Part shown: one piece after another, positions 1 to 9,549 of the stretch
Layout of the letters: every line of letters starts with the position of its first letter
Position numbering within the stretch: position 1 is the stretch's first letter
Assembly (NCBI RefSeq): GCF_025148285.1
Contig: NZ_CP102268.1
Location: forward strand, 1,054,001 to 1,118,000
DNA from: Marvinbryantia formatexigens DSM 14469
GTDB taxonomy: Bacteria > Bacillota > Clostridia > Lachnospirales > Lachnospiraceae
Reading direction: 5' to 3'
Length of the DNA: 64,000 nucleotides
Translations under genes and position numbers: made by a program
Notes under the pieces: generated by a model
What the model saw: the letters and a program-made list of their open reading frames with translations, nothing else
The model's database searches: none
Told to the model about the DNA's origin: nothing

Positions 1-959
1 CCGCGCTCTCACTGCCGACCTCCTGGATTTTGTTCCTGGCGGTTTTTGTCATCGCAAAGGTCGGCTTTAATGCCAGTCTGATATTTTACGATTCCATGCT
101 GGTGGATGTCACCACGCCGGAGAAAATGGACGATGTTTCTTCGCAGGGCTATGCCTGGGGATATATCGGAAGCTGCATTCCCTTTGTGCTTTCTCTCGTC
201 CTGGTGCTGATGAATGAGACGATCGGCATTTCCATGCAGACCGCCATGACGCTGGCGTTTCTTCTGAATGCCGTCTGGTGGCTTCTGATGACGCTCCCGC
301 TTCTGCGCAACTATAAGCAGACGCACTACTCGCCGGCGCCGGAGCATCCGGTGCGCGACAGCTTCCGCCGCCTTGGCAGCACCCTGTCTGATATTAAAGG
401 GCAGAAGCATATTTTCATGTACCTGCTGGCATTTTTCTTTTTTATCGACGGGGTCTATACGATTATCGACATGGCGACCGCCTACGGCAGCGCGCTGGGT
501 CTGGATACGCAGGGGCTTCTGCTTGCGCTGCTTCTGACACAGATTGTCGCTTTCCCATGCGCGCTCCTCTTCGGCTCGCTGTCCAAGCGCTATGCGACGG
601 ATTTGCTGATTAAGGTCTGTATTATCGCCTATACGGGTATCGCGCTGTTCGCCATCCAGCTTGATAAGCAATGGGAATTCTGGCTGCTCGCTGTTCTGGT
701 CGGCATGTTCCAGGGCGCGATCCAGGCGCTCGCCCGCTCCTATTTTGCCAAAATCATTCCGCCCGAAAAATCCGGCGAATACTTCGGCATCTACGATATC
801 TGCGGAAAAGGCGCCTCCTTCCTCGGAACCACGCTGGTCGGCATCGTCGCGCAGATTACCGGTAACGCCAGCGCAGGCGTCGGTATGCTGGCGATACTAT
901 TTGTCATCGGATTTATACTTTTCTGTAAATCTGCGAAGATGAACCGGACAGCCAAATGA
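1..959 (+). CDS. UMF1/Atg22-type MFS transporter, 5' truncated
   Basis: This is the C-terminal part of a multi-pass membrane transporter. The reading frame is open through the left window edge, so the true start lies outside. The visible part has about eight hydrophobic helices separated by short basic loops. A conserved-looking block near the start (NASLIFYDSMLV) followed by a VSSQGYAWGYIGS segment is typical of the UMF1 family of the major facilitator superfamily, related to yeast Atg22 (family knowledge). The substrate cannot be told. It ends 73 bases before a methyltransferase on the same strand and could be co-transcribed with it. An efflux role next to the transport locus at 1829-11578 is only inference. 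Confidence 0.8.
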   Translation, partial: ALSLPTSWILFLAVFVIAKVGFNASLIFYDSMLVDVTTPEKMDDVSSQGYAWGYIGSCIPFVLSLVLVLMNETIGISMQTAMTLAFLLNAVWWLLMTLPLLRNYKQTHYSPAPEHPVRDSFRRLGSTLSDIKGQKHIFMYLLAFFFFIDGVYTIIDMATAYGSALGLDTQGLLLALLLTQIVAFPCALLFGSLSKRYATDLLIKVCIIAYTGIALFAIQLDKQWEFWLLAVLVGMFQGAIQALARSYFAKIIPPEKSGEYFGIYDICGKGASFLGTTLVGIVAQITGNASAGVGMLAILFVIGFILFCKSAKMNRTAK

Positions 960-1032
960 CTATTCCATACAAATAATCCATTGGATTGCTGCCGCACAGA
1001 TGAAAATTTCTAAAATATGGGAGTGAACGAAA

Positions 1033-1812
1033 ATGAACCAGAACTGGAATGCGGAAAAATATTCTTCCGATTTTTCCTTTGTGCATGAATATGGCAACGA
1101 TGTTATTTCACTGATTGATCTGAAAAACGCCCGCAGCGTTCTGGACCTTGGCTGTGGGAACGGCGCGCTTTCAAAAGTTCTCGCAGAAAAGGGGCTTATC
1201 GTCACTGGAATGGATGCCTCGGAGGACATGCTCGCAGTTGCACGGAAAAACTGCCCCGGCATCCGTTTTCACCGCGCCGATGCTACTGATTTTACTCTGG
1301 AGGAAAGCGTGGACGCTGTTTTTTCAAATGCAGTATTTCACTGGATTGATAAGAGCCGCCAGGAAGATATGATGCGCTGTGTTTACCAGGCTTTAAATGA
1401 CGGCGGACAGTTTGTATTTGAAATGGGCGGAATTGGCAATAACCGGCTCATTCATACCGCTCTGGCACAGGAATTTACAAAACTGGGGTATACGTACACC
1501 ATGCCGTTTTATTTTCCTTCTATCGGGGAATATGCTGCCATGCTGGAAAAAACGGGCTTTACCGTGCGCTGCGCTGTCCTCTTTGACCGCCCGACCAGGC
1601 TGAACGGTGCAGATGGACTGACCGACTGGATAAAGATGTTTGTGAAAAATCCCTTTGTAAACGTTACGGAAGATGACCGGCAGGTTATCTTAAAAAAAGC
1701 GGTAAGCGCTCTGGCTCCCGCTTTATTTAAAGATGGTGTATGGTATTCCGACTATGTACGGCTGCGGATGAAGGCTGTAAAAGAGAACACAGGCAATTCT
1801 ATCCTGGTATAA
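1033..1812 (+). CDS. Class I SAM-dependent methyltransferase (trans-aconitate methyltransferase-like)
   Basis: This is a soluble protein of 259 residues. Motif I (VLDLGCGNGALS, about residues 36-47), an acidic residue at the end of strand 2 (GMDASEDML) and motif II around SNAVFHWI identify a Rossmann-fold SAM methyltransferase. The FHWI motif after strand 4 is typical of the trans-aconitate 2-methyltransferase/Methyltransf_25 group. The methyl acceptor is unknown. It follows the MFS gene and converges on the minus-strand importer operon, ending 16 bases from it. It is the first of four SAM methyltransferases within 12.5 kb, which suggests a link to the imported compound, but it is not in the same transcript. 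Confidence 0.85.
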   Translation: MNQNWNAEKYSSDFSFVHEYGNDVISLIDLKNARSVLDLGCGNGALSKVLAEKGLIVTGMDASEDMLAVARKNCPGIRFHRADATDFTLEESVDAVFSNAVFHWIDKSRQEDMMRCVYQALNDGGQFVFEMGGIGNNRLIHTALAQEFTKLGYTYTMPFYFPSIGEYAAMLEKTGFTVRCAVLFDRPTRLNGADGLTDWIKMFVKNPFVNVTEDDRQVILKKAVSALAPALFKDGVWYSDYVRLRMKAVKENTGNSILV

Positions 1813-1828
1813 AACCGCCGCGCCCTTT

Positions 1829-2587
1829 TTATAATACGGAATCCACCAGTATTTTTGTGTATTCTTCCTTCGGATGGTTGATGATATCGTCCGGCGTTCC
1901 CTGCTCTACAACCTTTCCCCTGCAAAGCACCAGCACCTTATCGCAGAATGCCTGCACAAGCGCAAGGTCATGGCAGATAAGGAGAAAAGAAAGATTTTTC
2001 TTTTCTTTCAAATTTATCAGCAGTTCCAGCACCTGCTTCTGCACCGTCACGTCAAGCGCACTGGTCGCCTCATCGCAGATCAATATGGACGGGTTTACTG
2101 CCAGCGCCCGTGCGATTGCTGCCCGCTGGCACTGTCCGCCGCTGACCTCGTGCGGATACCTGGCTGCAAATTCCGGCGTCAGCCCGCACATTTCCAGAAG
2201 CTCTTCCGTCTTTATTTTCGTATCGCGGCGGCTCATACCGGCGTTTCGCAGACTCTCGCCGATTCCGTCTCCCAGCGTGCGCCGCGGGTCAAATGATTCC
2301 ATCGGCATCTGAAACACCATCTGCATTTCACGATATACGGCTCGCAGTTCTTTTCCTTTTATATTGGTAATATCTTTGCCGAGCAGTGAGACGCTCCCCT
2401 CCGTGGTCTCGATAAGACGCGTAATCATCCTGGCAATCGTGCTTTTTCCAGAACCCGATTCCCCGACAATGCCGAGACATTCGCCGCGCTCCAGGGTAAA
2501 GCTGACGTCCTCCACCGCCGTAAAGGATTTTTTCCCGGAGGTAAAGACTTTTTTCAAATGTTCTGCTCTTAGTATTGTATCCGGCAT
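1829..2587 (-). CDS. Oligopeptide/nickel-type ABC transporter ATP-binding protein (OppF/NikE-like)
   Basis: This is the second ATPase subunit of an importer for peptides, nickel or metal chelates. Walker A (GESGSGKS) is at residues 42-49, the signature VSGGQ at 147-151, and Walker B (ILICDEATSALD) at about 167-178. The Q-loop is in QMVFQMP. The length of 252 residues is usual for short OppF/NikE proteins that lack a long C-terminal peptide-transporter extension. I chose the ATG at 2587, whose purine-rich AAAGGA lies about 11 bases upstream; an ATG at 2599 has no room for a binding site. It is the last gene of the minus-strand operon, 108 bases after its partner ATPase. Confidence 0.9.
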   Translation of the reverse strand: MPDTILRAEHLKKVFTSGKKSFTAVEDVSFTLERGECLGIVGESGSGKSTIARMITRLIETTEGSVSLLGKDITNIKGKELRAVYREMQMVFQMPMESFDPRRTLGDGIGESLRNAGMSRRDTKIKTEELLEMCGLTPEFAARYPHEVSGGQCQRAAIARALAVNPSILICDEATSALDVTVQKQVLELLINLKEKKNLSFLLICHDLALVQAFCDKVLVLCRGKVVEQGTPDDIINHPKEEYTKILVDSVL

Positions 2588-2695
2588 ACTCGTTTCCATC
2601 CTTTTCTGACAAAATTCTCCCGGCTCTTTCCGAAAGCCGGATGGTTTCTTTGCAGCATTTCAGCCTGGATTTCCTGCTCTCTGTTACAATATAAG

Positions 2696-3481
2696 CTACG
2701 CGTTTCTGCGCAGATGCAGCACGGAATCCATCAGCTTTTTCGTGTATGCATTTTCCGGATGGTTTAGTACGCAATCTGTCGGACCATAGTCTCTCATTTC
2801 CCCATTTTGAAGAACCAGGACCCGGTCCGCCATCGCTTTTACAACACCGATATTGTGTGTGACCAGAATCATCGCCGTGCCGTATGTCTCCCGCATCAGC
2901 TTCATTTCCCTTATTACCTGCGCCTGAACCGTCACATCCAGCGCGCTCGTCGGTTCGTCCGCCAGAAGCAGAGCAGGCTTCATCATCATTGCGGCGCAGA
3001 TACCGACACGCTGGTTCATACCGCCGGATAATTCAAACGGATAGCTGTCCATTATCCGCTGTGGGTCTGTCAGCCCGATTTTCTGCATCACCTCACCCGC
3101 ACGCTCGTACACCTGCTTTTTCGTGACGCGCTCATGCTCCGAGATGCTCTCGTATATCTGCGCTCCCACTGTCCGGATCGGGCAGAGCGCCGCCTTGCAA
3201 TCCTGAAATACCATACCGATTTCCGGTCCCAGAATCTTACGCAGCTCTTCTGATGGCATATCCACTACATTCCGCCCTTTATACCAGATATCGCCTTCCG
3301 TCACCATGCCGCCTCCGCCCAGCAAGCCCATAACAGCCTTTATAATCGTACTTTTCCCGCTTCCCGATTCACCGACAACGCCAAGTATCTCCCCGGCGTC
3401 CACGTTGAAACTGACGTCCTTTACAACCGGTTTCCCGTTATAACATATTGTAATATGTTCCGCCTGCAGCAATGGTTCCAT
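2696..3481 (-). CDS. Oligopeptide/nickel-type ABC transporter ATP-binding protein (OppD/NikD-like)
   Basis: This is the first ATPase subunit of the OppABCDF-type importer. Walker A (GESGSGKS) is at residues 37-44, the signature LSGGM at 151-155, and Walker B (LLLADEPTSALD) at 171-182. The switch histidine is in ILVTHNIG. The signature is followed by NQRVGICAAM where most homologues have a positively charged RVMIAMAL-like stretch, a mild deviation. The start at 3481 has AGGAGA seven bases upstream. It lies between the binding-protein gene and the second ATPase and is expected to form a heterodimer with that ATPase at the cytoplasmic face of the two permeases. Confidence 0.9.
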   Translation of the reverse strand: MEPLLQAEHITICYNGKPVVKDVSFNVDAGEILGVVGESGSGKSTIIKAVMGLLGGGGMVTEGDIWYKGRNVVDMPSEELRKILGPEIGMVFQDCKAALCPIRTVGAQIYESISEHERVTKKQVYERAGEVMQKIGLTDPQRIMDSYPFELSGGMNQRVGICAAMMMKPALLLADEPTSALDVTVQAQVIREMKLMRETYGTAMILVTHNIGVVKAMADRVLVLQNGEMRDYGPTDCVLNHPENAYTKKLMDSVLHLRRNA

Positions 3482-3553
3482 AAAAATATCTCCTATACTA
3501 AATGTTGCATTCAGATAACAGGCATCTGCCCTTTCCTCTCTGATATCATCCGC

Positions 3554-5104
3554 TTACTCCACATTCAGCTCCGCCGTGATTTCATAATAATCACACGGAT
3601 GCGCATACATACCTGTAACATTTGATTTTGTAACAATTCCCATGTTCAGATGCGATACAAAGAAAATCGCGCTCTCATCCAGCATAGCCTGCTGCATCTG
3701 AACCGCAAGCTCTCCGCGCTTTTCTGTATCAAACTCCTGATGCAGCTCTTCATACAGGCTCTCCACCTCAGCGATACTATGATTAGAGCGGTTCTTTGCT
3801 GAGCTTTCCAGTGCACAGGTGGTAAAGAAATATTCCGGGTCGCCCGTCGGCGCCGTCGTCAGCGAGCTTACATATACATCATATTCCCCGCTGTCCGCAA
3901 TGCTCAGATGGTCGGACGTACAGTTTACGTCTACCTCAATTCCGATTTCCTTCAGGGTTGCCTGCGCGTATTCTGCCAGCTTGGGCTGTTCAAGACGTCC
4001 CGGATAGGTCAGCCAGCGGATAGTCAGCTTCTGTCCATCCTTATCACGGTAGCCGTCTCCGTCCGTGTCTGTCCAGCCTGCCTCCTCCAGCAGAGCCATC
4101 GCGCCCTCCGGGTCATAATCCGGAGCCTCTACCGCTTCATTTCCGTAGCTGAAGCTGCTTGGAAATGCAGACTTCGCCGGGATACCGCGTCCTTCCATCA
4201 GCACGCTGCAGAAGCCTTCCTTATCAATTCCCATTGTAATTGCTTTACGCACCGCTTCATCCTGGACAATTTCCGAATCGTAATTGAACTGCCCGAAAAA
4301 GCAGCGGCTTGTAGCAACAGAATTTATCGTATAATCGGGATTGTTTTCAAACAGTGCATAACTATCGTAGGACAGACCGTAGGTTCCCTGGATATCTCCC
4401 GTCTGGAGCGCTGCCTGCAGAGAGCTGGCGTCGCTGAAGGTCTTAACCACCACGTTATCCACGTTCACTTCGCCGCCCCAGTAATTCTCATTTTTCACCA
4501 GGTCAATCTGCGTCTCTGTGACATTCGTCGCAATATACGGACCTGTTCCGGCAACGTTTGCCGTACCTGTCGTATCACCCTCCACGCCGTCCGTGCCGTA
4601 CTCCATATCAATAATTGCGCCGTACGGGTCTCCGAGATAGTTGATGAGCGCCGGACACGGCTCTGTCGTATGAATCGTAATCGTCATGCCGTCCGCTTCA
4701 ATGCTCTCGATCTTCATATCGCTGGGCGCACGGTCATGCACCGCAAGAAGATGGTCCAGACATTCCTTTACCGCCTCCCCGTCCATGACGCGACCGCTTG
4801 AAAATGTCACGCCATCCCGCAGCGTGATCTTTACCGTCAAATCATCAAGAAATTCATAATCCGTAGCCAGCCACGGCTCAATTTCCATGTTGTCATTATA
4901 TTTAAACAGCGTCTCGCCCACGCCGTAGCGCAGCGCGCTCCAGCCCGAATAATTGCTGTGAGGATTCAGCCCTTCATCGCCCATCTCCACACCGTAACCG
5001 GTCGTGCCGTAAACAAATGTCTTTCCTTCCGCCATTGCAGCCGACGATGCCATCGCCGAGACCGCCGCGCCCAGAAGGAGCGCTGTAAGTAATTTCTTCT
5101 TCAT
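3554..5104 (-). CDS. Family 5 extracellular solute-binding protein (OppA/NikA/CntA-like)
   Basis: This is the substrate-binding subunit of the importer, 516 residues. The N-terminus is a Sec signal peptide (basic MKKK, a hydrophobic alanine-rich core, and a likely cleavage after AMA at about residue 25). There is no lipobox cysteine, so membrane anchoring is not evident in this Gram-positive host. The mature part starts with the family-5 pattern LNPHSN...GETLFKYNDNMEIEPWLA and carries LTVKITLRDGVTFSSG, the usual SBP_bac_5 hallmark. Family members bind peptides, nickel or metal-opine complexes; the sequence does not decide which. The ribosome binding site is GGAGG eight bases from the ATG. It follows the permease gene by 30 bases. 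Confidence 0.9.
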   Translation of the reverse strand: MKKKLLTALLLGAAVSAMASSAAMAEGKTFVYGTTGYGVEMGDEGLNPHSNYSGWSALRYGVGETLFKYNDNMEIEPWLATDYEFLDDLTVKITLRDGVTFSSGRVMDGEAVKECLDHLLAVHDRAPSDMKIESIEADGMTITIHTTEPCPALINYLGDPYGAIIDMEYGTDGVEGDTTGTANVAGTGPYIATNVTETQIDLVKNENYWGGEVNVDNVVVKTFSDASSLQAALQTGDIQGTYGLSYDSYALFENNPDYTINSVATSRCFFGQFNYDSEIVQDEAVRKAITMGIDKEGFCSVLMEGRGIPAKSAFPSSFSYGNEAVEAPDYDPEGAMALLEEAGWTDTDGDGYRDKDGQKLTIRWLTYPGRLEQPKLAEYAQATLKEIGIEVDVNCTSDHLSIADSGEYDVYVSSLTTAPTGDPEYFFTTCALESSAKNRSNHSIAEVESLYEELHQEFDTEKRGELAVQMQQAMLDESAIFFVSHLNMGIVTKSNVTGMYAHPCDYYEITAELNVE

Positions 5105-5134
5105 GTTGTTTTTCCTCCATAGATTGTGTTTTTT

Positions 5135-6034
5135 CTATTTTCTTCTCTGCTTCGGGTCCATATAATCACGGATTGTATCACCCAGCAGATTAAAAATCAT
5201 AACCGTCACAAAAATCGCTCCGCCAGGCGCCAGCACCATCCAGGGCGCCGTCTGCAGCATTCCCCTGCCGTCGCTTATCATACTGCCCCACTCTGCCATC
5301 GGCGGCTTAACTCCCAGCCCCAGAAAGGACAGACCAGCCAGCTCCATCATCATCGTCCCGATATCGAGCACCGCTGTTACCAGAACCGGTCCCGCAATAT
5401 TCGGGAGAATATGCTTTACCAGCAGCTTTGCCGTACTGCTTCCCGACAGCCGCGCCGCCATCAGATACGGCGCATCCTTCTGCGCAAGCGTCATGCCACG
5501 TGCCAGACGCGCAAATTTGGGCCAGCCGATTGCCGCAAGCGCGATAATCGCGTTCTGCACGCCTCCGCCCAGCACTCCGGCTACCGCCAGGGCAAATACC
5601 AGACTTGGAAAAGCCAGAAACAGGTCTGAAATACGCATCAGAACAGTATCGACCTTTCCGCCCATCCAGCCGCAGATGATACCGATCGCCGTCCCAGTTA
5701 CAGTAATGACAGCCACCAGAACCAGAGTGGCAAAAATACTTGTCGTGCTTCCCATCAGAACTCTGGAAAACATATCCCGCCCATAACGGTCTGTTCCCAG
5801 AATATGCTGCCAGCCCGGCGGCTGCTGCGCGCTCAGCAAATCCTGTGCATACGGGTCGTACGGACAGAGCTGCCGTGCAAAAACAGCTGTCAGCAGCAGA
5901 CCGGCCGCCAGCGCGATGAAAAAAATCAGTTTTGCCTTTATGTGGTTTTTCCGGAGCTTCTGTTTCCGGACTGTGACTGGTTTGTCCGTGCCTGCACACG
6001 GTCCCGTTTCCTGCTTCATTCCTTCCATGCTCAC
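5135..6034 (-). CDS. ABC transporter permease (OppC/NikC-like)
   Basis: This is the second membrane subunit of the peptide/nickel-type importer. An N-terminal helix (residues about 33-50, LIFFIALAAGLLLTAVF) precedes the OppC_N motif YDPYAQDLL and GTDRYGRDMFSRVL, followed by five more helices. The EAA-type loop that docks the ATPase reads AARLSGSSTAKLLVKHILPNI. A GTG start at 6034 is preferred: GGAGG lies nine bases upstream and the GTGA overlaps the TGA stop of the upstream permease, so the pair is translationally coupled. The inner ATG at 6028 would leave a 15-base spacing. Confidence 0.9.
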   Translation of the reverse strand: MSMEGMKQETGPCAGTDKPVTVRKQKLRKNHIKAKLIFFIALAAGLLLTAVFARQLCPYDPYAQDLLSAQQPPGWQHILGTDRYGRDMFSRVLMGSTTSIFATLVLVAVITVTGTAIGIICGWMGGKVDTVLMRISDLFLAFPSLVFALAVAGVLGGGVQNAIIALAAIGWPKFARLARGMTLAQKDAPYLMAARLSGSSTAKLLVKHILPNIAGPVLVTAVLDIGTMMMELAGLSFLGLGVKPPMAEWGSMISDGRGMLQTAPWMVLAPGGAIFVTVMIFNLLGDTIRDYMDPKQRRK

Positions 6035-6975
6035 GCTCCGTCACCTCCCAGCCGTACACGCGGGTCCAGAAAATGATAAATAATATCGGTCACAAGATTT
6101 ACCAGAACGTAAATCATCGCCATCCATGCCACGTACGCCTGAATCATCGGATAATCGCGCATCGTGATGGAATCTACCGCCAGCTTTCCCACGCCGTCCC
6201 ACATAAAAATATTCTCAACAATCGCCGTGCCGCCCAGCAGGCTTCCGATAGACAGCGCCAGCAGCGTAATGATTGTCAGCATGGATGATTTCATGACGCT
6301 TTTCCAGATAATCACAGAGCCTCTCACGCCTCTTGCCCTGGCTCCCGCCACGTAATCTTTGTTCAGCTCCTCCAGAACGGTCGCCCTCACCTGCCGCGTA
6401 TATTTGGACGCCATAGACAGCGCCAGCGTCAGCGTCGGCAGCACAAGACTGAGCGCCAGATTATCCGTCGTAATGACCGGAAAAATCTGCAGCCGGATGG
6501 AAAGAAAATACATCAGTACAAGCGCCGCAAAAAAGTTCGGCATTGAGTTGCCGATAAAGCTTAAGAAACGGATTACGTAGTCCACCCACCGGTTATGCTT
6601 CACCGCCGACAAAATTCCAAGCGGAACCGCAATCAGCACCGTCAGGATAATGGAAGACAGCGTCAGCAGCATGGTCGCAGGCAGCTTCGACACAAACGTG
6701 TCAAACACATCCTTATGTGACACATAGCTCTCCCCCATATCTCCTGTCAGCATTCCGCCAAGCCAGGCGGCATACTGCACCAGAAAAGGTTTGTCCAGAC
6801 CATACTCCGCTCTCGCCGCATCAATAATCTCCTGCGAAACTGCCGTTCCCGCATTCTCGTACATATAAGTAACGGCATCGCCTCCCGCCAGCCGCATCAT
6901 CCCAAAAGACAGGAAGGTAATTCCTATTAATATCGGGATAAGCTGCAGCAGCCGCCTTATCACATATTTTCTCAT
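6031..6975 (-). CDS. ABC transporter permease (OppB/NikB-like)
   Basis: This is the first membrane subunit of the importer, 314 residues. It begins with the family signature MRKYVIRRLLQLIPILIGIT, whose first helix crosses the membrane, and has about six helices in all. The coupling loop is ATVLEELNKDYVAGARARGV, with the expected EAA...G pattern. The C-terminus ends in DIIYHFLDPRVRLG, as in OppB/DppB/NikB proteins. The start is 4 bases after the methyltransferase stop, with GGGAG nine bases before the ATG. It forms the channel with the downstream permease. Confidence 0.9.
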   Translation of the reverse strand: MRKYVIRRLLQLIPILIGITFLSFGMMRLAGGDAVTYMYENAGTAVSQEIIDAARAEYGLDKPFLVQYAAWLGGMLTGDMGESYVSHKDVFDTFVSKLPATMLLTLSSIILTVLIAVPLGILSAVKHNRWVDYVIRFLSFIGNSMPNFFAALVLMYFLSIRLQIFPVITTDNLALSLVLPTLTLALSMASKYTRQVRATVLEELNKDYVAGARARGVRGSVIIWKSVMKSSMLTIITLLALSIGSLLGGTAIVENIFMWDGVGKLAVDSITMRDYPMIQAYVAWMAMIYVLVNLVTDIIYHFLDPRVRLGGDGA

Positions 6976-6979
6976 TTCA

Positions 6980-7585
6980 TCACTCCCGCCTGTCTTTCCG
7001 GTTTTTCACACCGGACACCTGATACATCCGGCAGTCTGAAATCACAGTATCCACTGTAAAATACGGCTCAAACAGCTCTTTCAGACACTCCGCTGGCATC
7101 AGCCCGTTAGAAACCTTACTGGCTGCTCCCTCGTGATGGCGGTCAATCTGTTCCCGGCTGGCTCCGTGAGCAATGGTCATTCTTCCCCCGTCCTTCAGCA
7201 GCAATGCCAGCGTCCTGATCAGACGCCGTGCGTCCGGAAAATGCGGAAACGCATTATAAACCACGATTGCATCAAACCTTCTGTCAAATTTCTGCTCCTC
7301 GACATCTCCGCAGATTACCCGGATTTCCGGAACATCTCTGCACTTTTGCGCCGCAATCTTTGCCATCTCCGGCGAAATATCAATACCGGTCACAGAGGAA
7401 ACGCCCCTCTCAATATAGTAGGGAAACAGCACCCCGGTGCCGCAGGCGACGTCCAGCACTTCCATGCCCGCCGCAATTCCCGTATTATCCAGGATTTTCC
7501 CGATTATTTCATCATTTGCCACCGTTCCGGCGTCCCACCCCGGGGCACAGCGGTCAAAAAAAGCAATGACATCTTCTTTCTGCAT
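6980..7585 (-). CDS. Class I SAM-dependent methyltransferase inside the importer operon
   Basis: This is a methyltransferase of 201 residues from the ATG at 7585 (MQKEDVIAFFDRCAPGWD). Motif I is LDVACGTGVLFPYY and the acidic strand-2 end is GIDISPEM. The motif IV region is DAIVVYNAFPHF and the motif VI region LLLKDGGRMTIAH. The N-terminal FFDRCAPGWD pattern occurs in UbiE/Methyltransf_11-type proteins. It sits exactly between the FecB-type binding protein and the OppB-type permease, with gaps of 18 and 4 bases. It is therefore co-expressed with both importers, which strongly suggests that it acts on an imported compound or on a chelator. The ribosome binding site is weak (GGCGGG). Confidence 0.85.
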   Translation of the reverse strand: MQKEDVIAFFDRCAPGWDAGTVANDEIIGKILDNTGIAAGMEVLDVACGTGVLFPYYIERGVSSVTGIDISPEMAKIAAQKCRDVPEIRVICGDVEEQKFDRRFDAIVVYNAFPHFPDARRLIRTLALLLKDGGRMTIAHGASREQIDRHHEGAASKVSNGLMPAECLKELFEPYFTVDTVISDCRMYQVSGVKNRKDRRE

Positions 7586-7603
7586 ATTCCCGCCTTCGTT
7601 CAC

Positions 7604-8785
7604 TTAATTCTCTCCAAAGAAAGTTGCCGTATCAATCTTCTGATATCCGCCGAAGCTTGACGGGCATGCAAAGATTTCCTCCGCCAGCTCCTGACCCAGA
7701 AACATATTGGTAATTTCGTTTGTCTTTTCCATCATGTCAACATCCTCAAACAGCTCCGGATAGACTGTCTTTGCAACAAACCAACTGTTGCACAGAGCAA
7801 TTTCAAAGTTGGTATAGTACGCATTATACGCCATTTCCAGATAAACCTCGCCGTTGTTCCATGCCTTGCAGGTATCAAACATGGTCGGGTCCTCCTGATA
7901 CAGCGGAATAATATTTTTGACCGCAGCCGCATCCATAATGATGATATCCATATCTTCTCCCAGCTCCACGAATTTCTCCTCTTCAATCGGTTGGATACCT
8001 TCCATCCCCGTACCGCTCAGAACATTTTTCACGTTTGCGATATTCAGGGAGACAAAGTTTTCCGCAGTCATCAGATGATCGGTTGTTCCCCAGTTGCCAA
8101 GTCCGCAAATATATACAGCCGGTTTATCTTCCTCCGCAATATCCGCCGTTCTGGATGTAATTTCTGCCGCCTCTGCTTCAACATATGCAATAAGTTCTTC
8201 CGCTCTTTCCTCTTCTCCAAACAGAACGCCAAGCAGTTCCATAGAACCGGAAAACGCTTCATCAAACACGCCTTTTGAGCCTGCTTTCAGCGTAATGACC
8301 GGAACGCCAAGCTGCTCCTGCAGCGCGTCCTCCTTCTCCACATCCTCAAACTCAGAAATCACAATATCCGGTTCGCATGACAGGATTTTTTCCGCTTCAG
8401 CCGCCTGCGCCATCGGACCTCCCACACCACAGGACGGAAGCATACTGAATACCTCCTCATAAGCAAGAACATACGGTCTTGCCACGGAATCGAACATCTC
8501 CGGGCGTTCCTCCAGCGTCGTGTTATCAATGTCCTCCACACCGCACAGCAAATTCACATCACCTATATAGCTGTACATGCGCAGCGCGCCTGCGCCGACG
8601 CATACCACCCTCTCATAACTTCCAGGCGTAACCGACACCTCTCTGCCGATCATATCGGTAATGGTAATCTCTTCTCCCGCATTCTCCACCGCAGTTTCCT
8701 GCTCCTCGCACTGCACGGTACTGCCGCAAAAGCCAAACGCCATTACAGAAGCCAGCAGAGCGGCTGTCATTTTTTTCATCTTCAT
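7604..8785 (-). CDS. FecB/BtuF-type ABC transporter substrate-binding protein
   Basis: This is a 393-residue periplasmic-binding-protein-2 family protein. A signal peptide spans about residues 1-26 (basic start, hydrophobic core, VQCEE); the cysteine in this region does not fit a clean lipobox. The mature start EEITITDMIGREVSVTPGSYERVVCVGAGALRM matches the family opening (DxxGRxV...PxxxxRVV). Members bind ferric siderophores, heme, cobalamin or molybdate. The ATG at 8785 overlaps the ATPase stop as ATGA and has a good GGAGG site. Gene order permease-ATPase-binding protein is complete, making a second full importer in the operon. Confidence 0.88.
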   Translation of the reverse strand: MKMKKMTAALLASVMAFGFCGSTVQCEEQETAVENAGEEITITDMIGREVSVTPGSYERVVCVGAGALRMYSYIGDVNLLCGVEDIDNTTLEERPEMFDSVARPYVLAYEEVFSMLPSCGVGGPMAQAAEAEKILSCEPDIVISEFEDVEKEDALQEQLGVPVITLKAGSKGVFDEAFSGSMELLGVLFGEEERAEELIAYVEAEAAEITSRTADIAEEDKPAVYICGLGNWGTTDHLMTAENFVSLNIANVKNVLSGTGMEGIQPIEEEKFVELGEDMDIIIMDAAAVKNIIPLYQEDPTMFDTCKAWNNGEVYLEMAYNAYYTNFEIALCNSWFVAKTVYPELFEDVDMMEKTNEITNMFLGQELAEEIFACPSSFGGYQKIDTATFFGEN

Positions 8786-9549
8786 TCCCTTTTTCCTCCT
8801 GTTAAGATTATTGTTTCATGATTTATCTCAACAATTCTGACATCAATGTCAAAAATGTCTTTGATTACTGCTTCACTGATACACGTACTGTCCCCGGCGT
8901 ACTTCACGGCTCCGTCCTTCAGAAAGAAAAACCGGTCGCCAAAATCCATTGCCTGATTAAGGTCATGCAGCGAACTCAGAATACTGATTTGTTTCTCTTT
9001 TGCCAGTTTTTTCGCTTCTCTGATAATCAACTGTTCATTCGCTATATCAAGATTTCCGGTTGGTTCGTCAAAAATCATCAGTCCCGGTTCCTGCGCCATA
9101 GCACGGGCTATCGCTATTTTCTGCCGTTCTCCTCCGGACAGCTCGCTGACATTCCTGTCTGCAAATGCTTCCAGATGCATATCGGCTATGATTTTCTCCA
9201 CAGCAGCATAGTCATCGTGCCCCGCTTTCAGCCCGAAATAGGAAACCCTTCCCATAAGTATAGAATCAAATACACTCAGCTCCCCGAAATGGATCTCCTG
9301 CGGAACATAGGCTATGCGCTTCGCCCGCTCCCTCACCGGCATTTTTACCAGCTCTTCTCCCTCAAACAGAATCGTACCGTCCGAAGGAGTGCAAAGCCCC
9401 AGAATATTCTTAAACAGTGTCGTTTTTCCCGAACCGTTTTTGCCGAGCAGAATGCCAATTTCTCCCCGTCCAAGCTCCAGATTGACATTTCTGAGCACAT
9501 CTCTGCCATGTCTTCTGTAACGAAAGCACAGATTACTGACCTTCAGCAT
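8782..9549 (-). CDS. FecE/BtuD-type ABC transporter ATP-binding protein
   Basis: This is the ATPase of the metal-chelate-type importer, 255 residues from the ATG at 9549 (MLKVSNLCFRYRRHGRDVL). Walker A is GKNGSGKT (about 35-42), the Q-loop lies in AYVPQEIHF, the signature is LSGGERQKIAIARA and Walker B is LMIFDEPTGNLD, with the switch histidine in SSLHDLNQAM. The same frame stays open far upstream inside the permease gene, but that stretch has no transporter features; the ATG at 9549 overlaps the permease stop by seven bases and is the natural start. It ends in an ATGA overlap with the binding-protein gene. Confidence 0.9.
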   Translation of the reverse strand: MLKVSNLCFRYRRHGRDVLRNVNLELGRGEIGILLGKNGSGKTTLFKNILGLCTPSDGTILFEGEELVKMPVRERAKRIAYVPQEIHFGELSVFDSILMGRVSYFGLKAGHDDYAAVEKIIADMHLEAFADRNVSELSGGERQKIAIARAMAQEPGLMIFDEPTGNLDIANEQLIIREAKKLAKEKQISILSSLHDLNQAMDFGDRFFFLKDGAVKYAGDSTCISEAVIKDIFDIDVRIVEINHETIILTGGKRE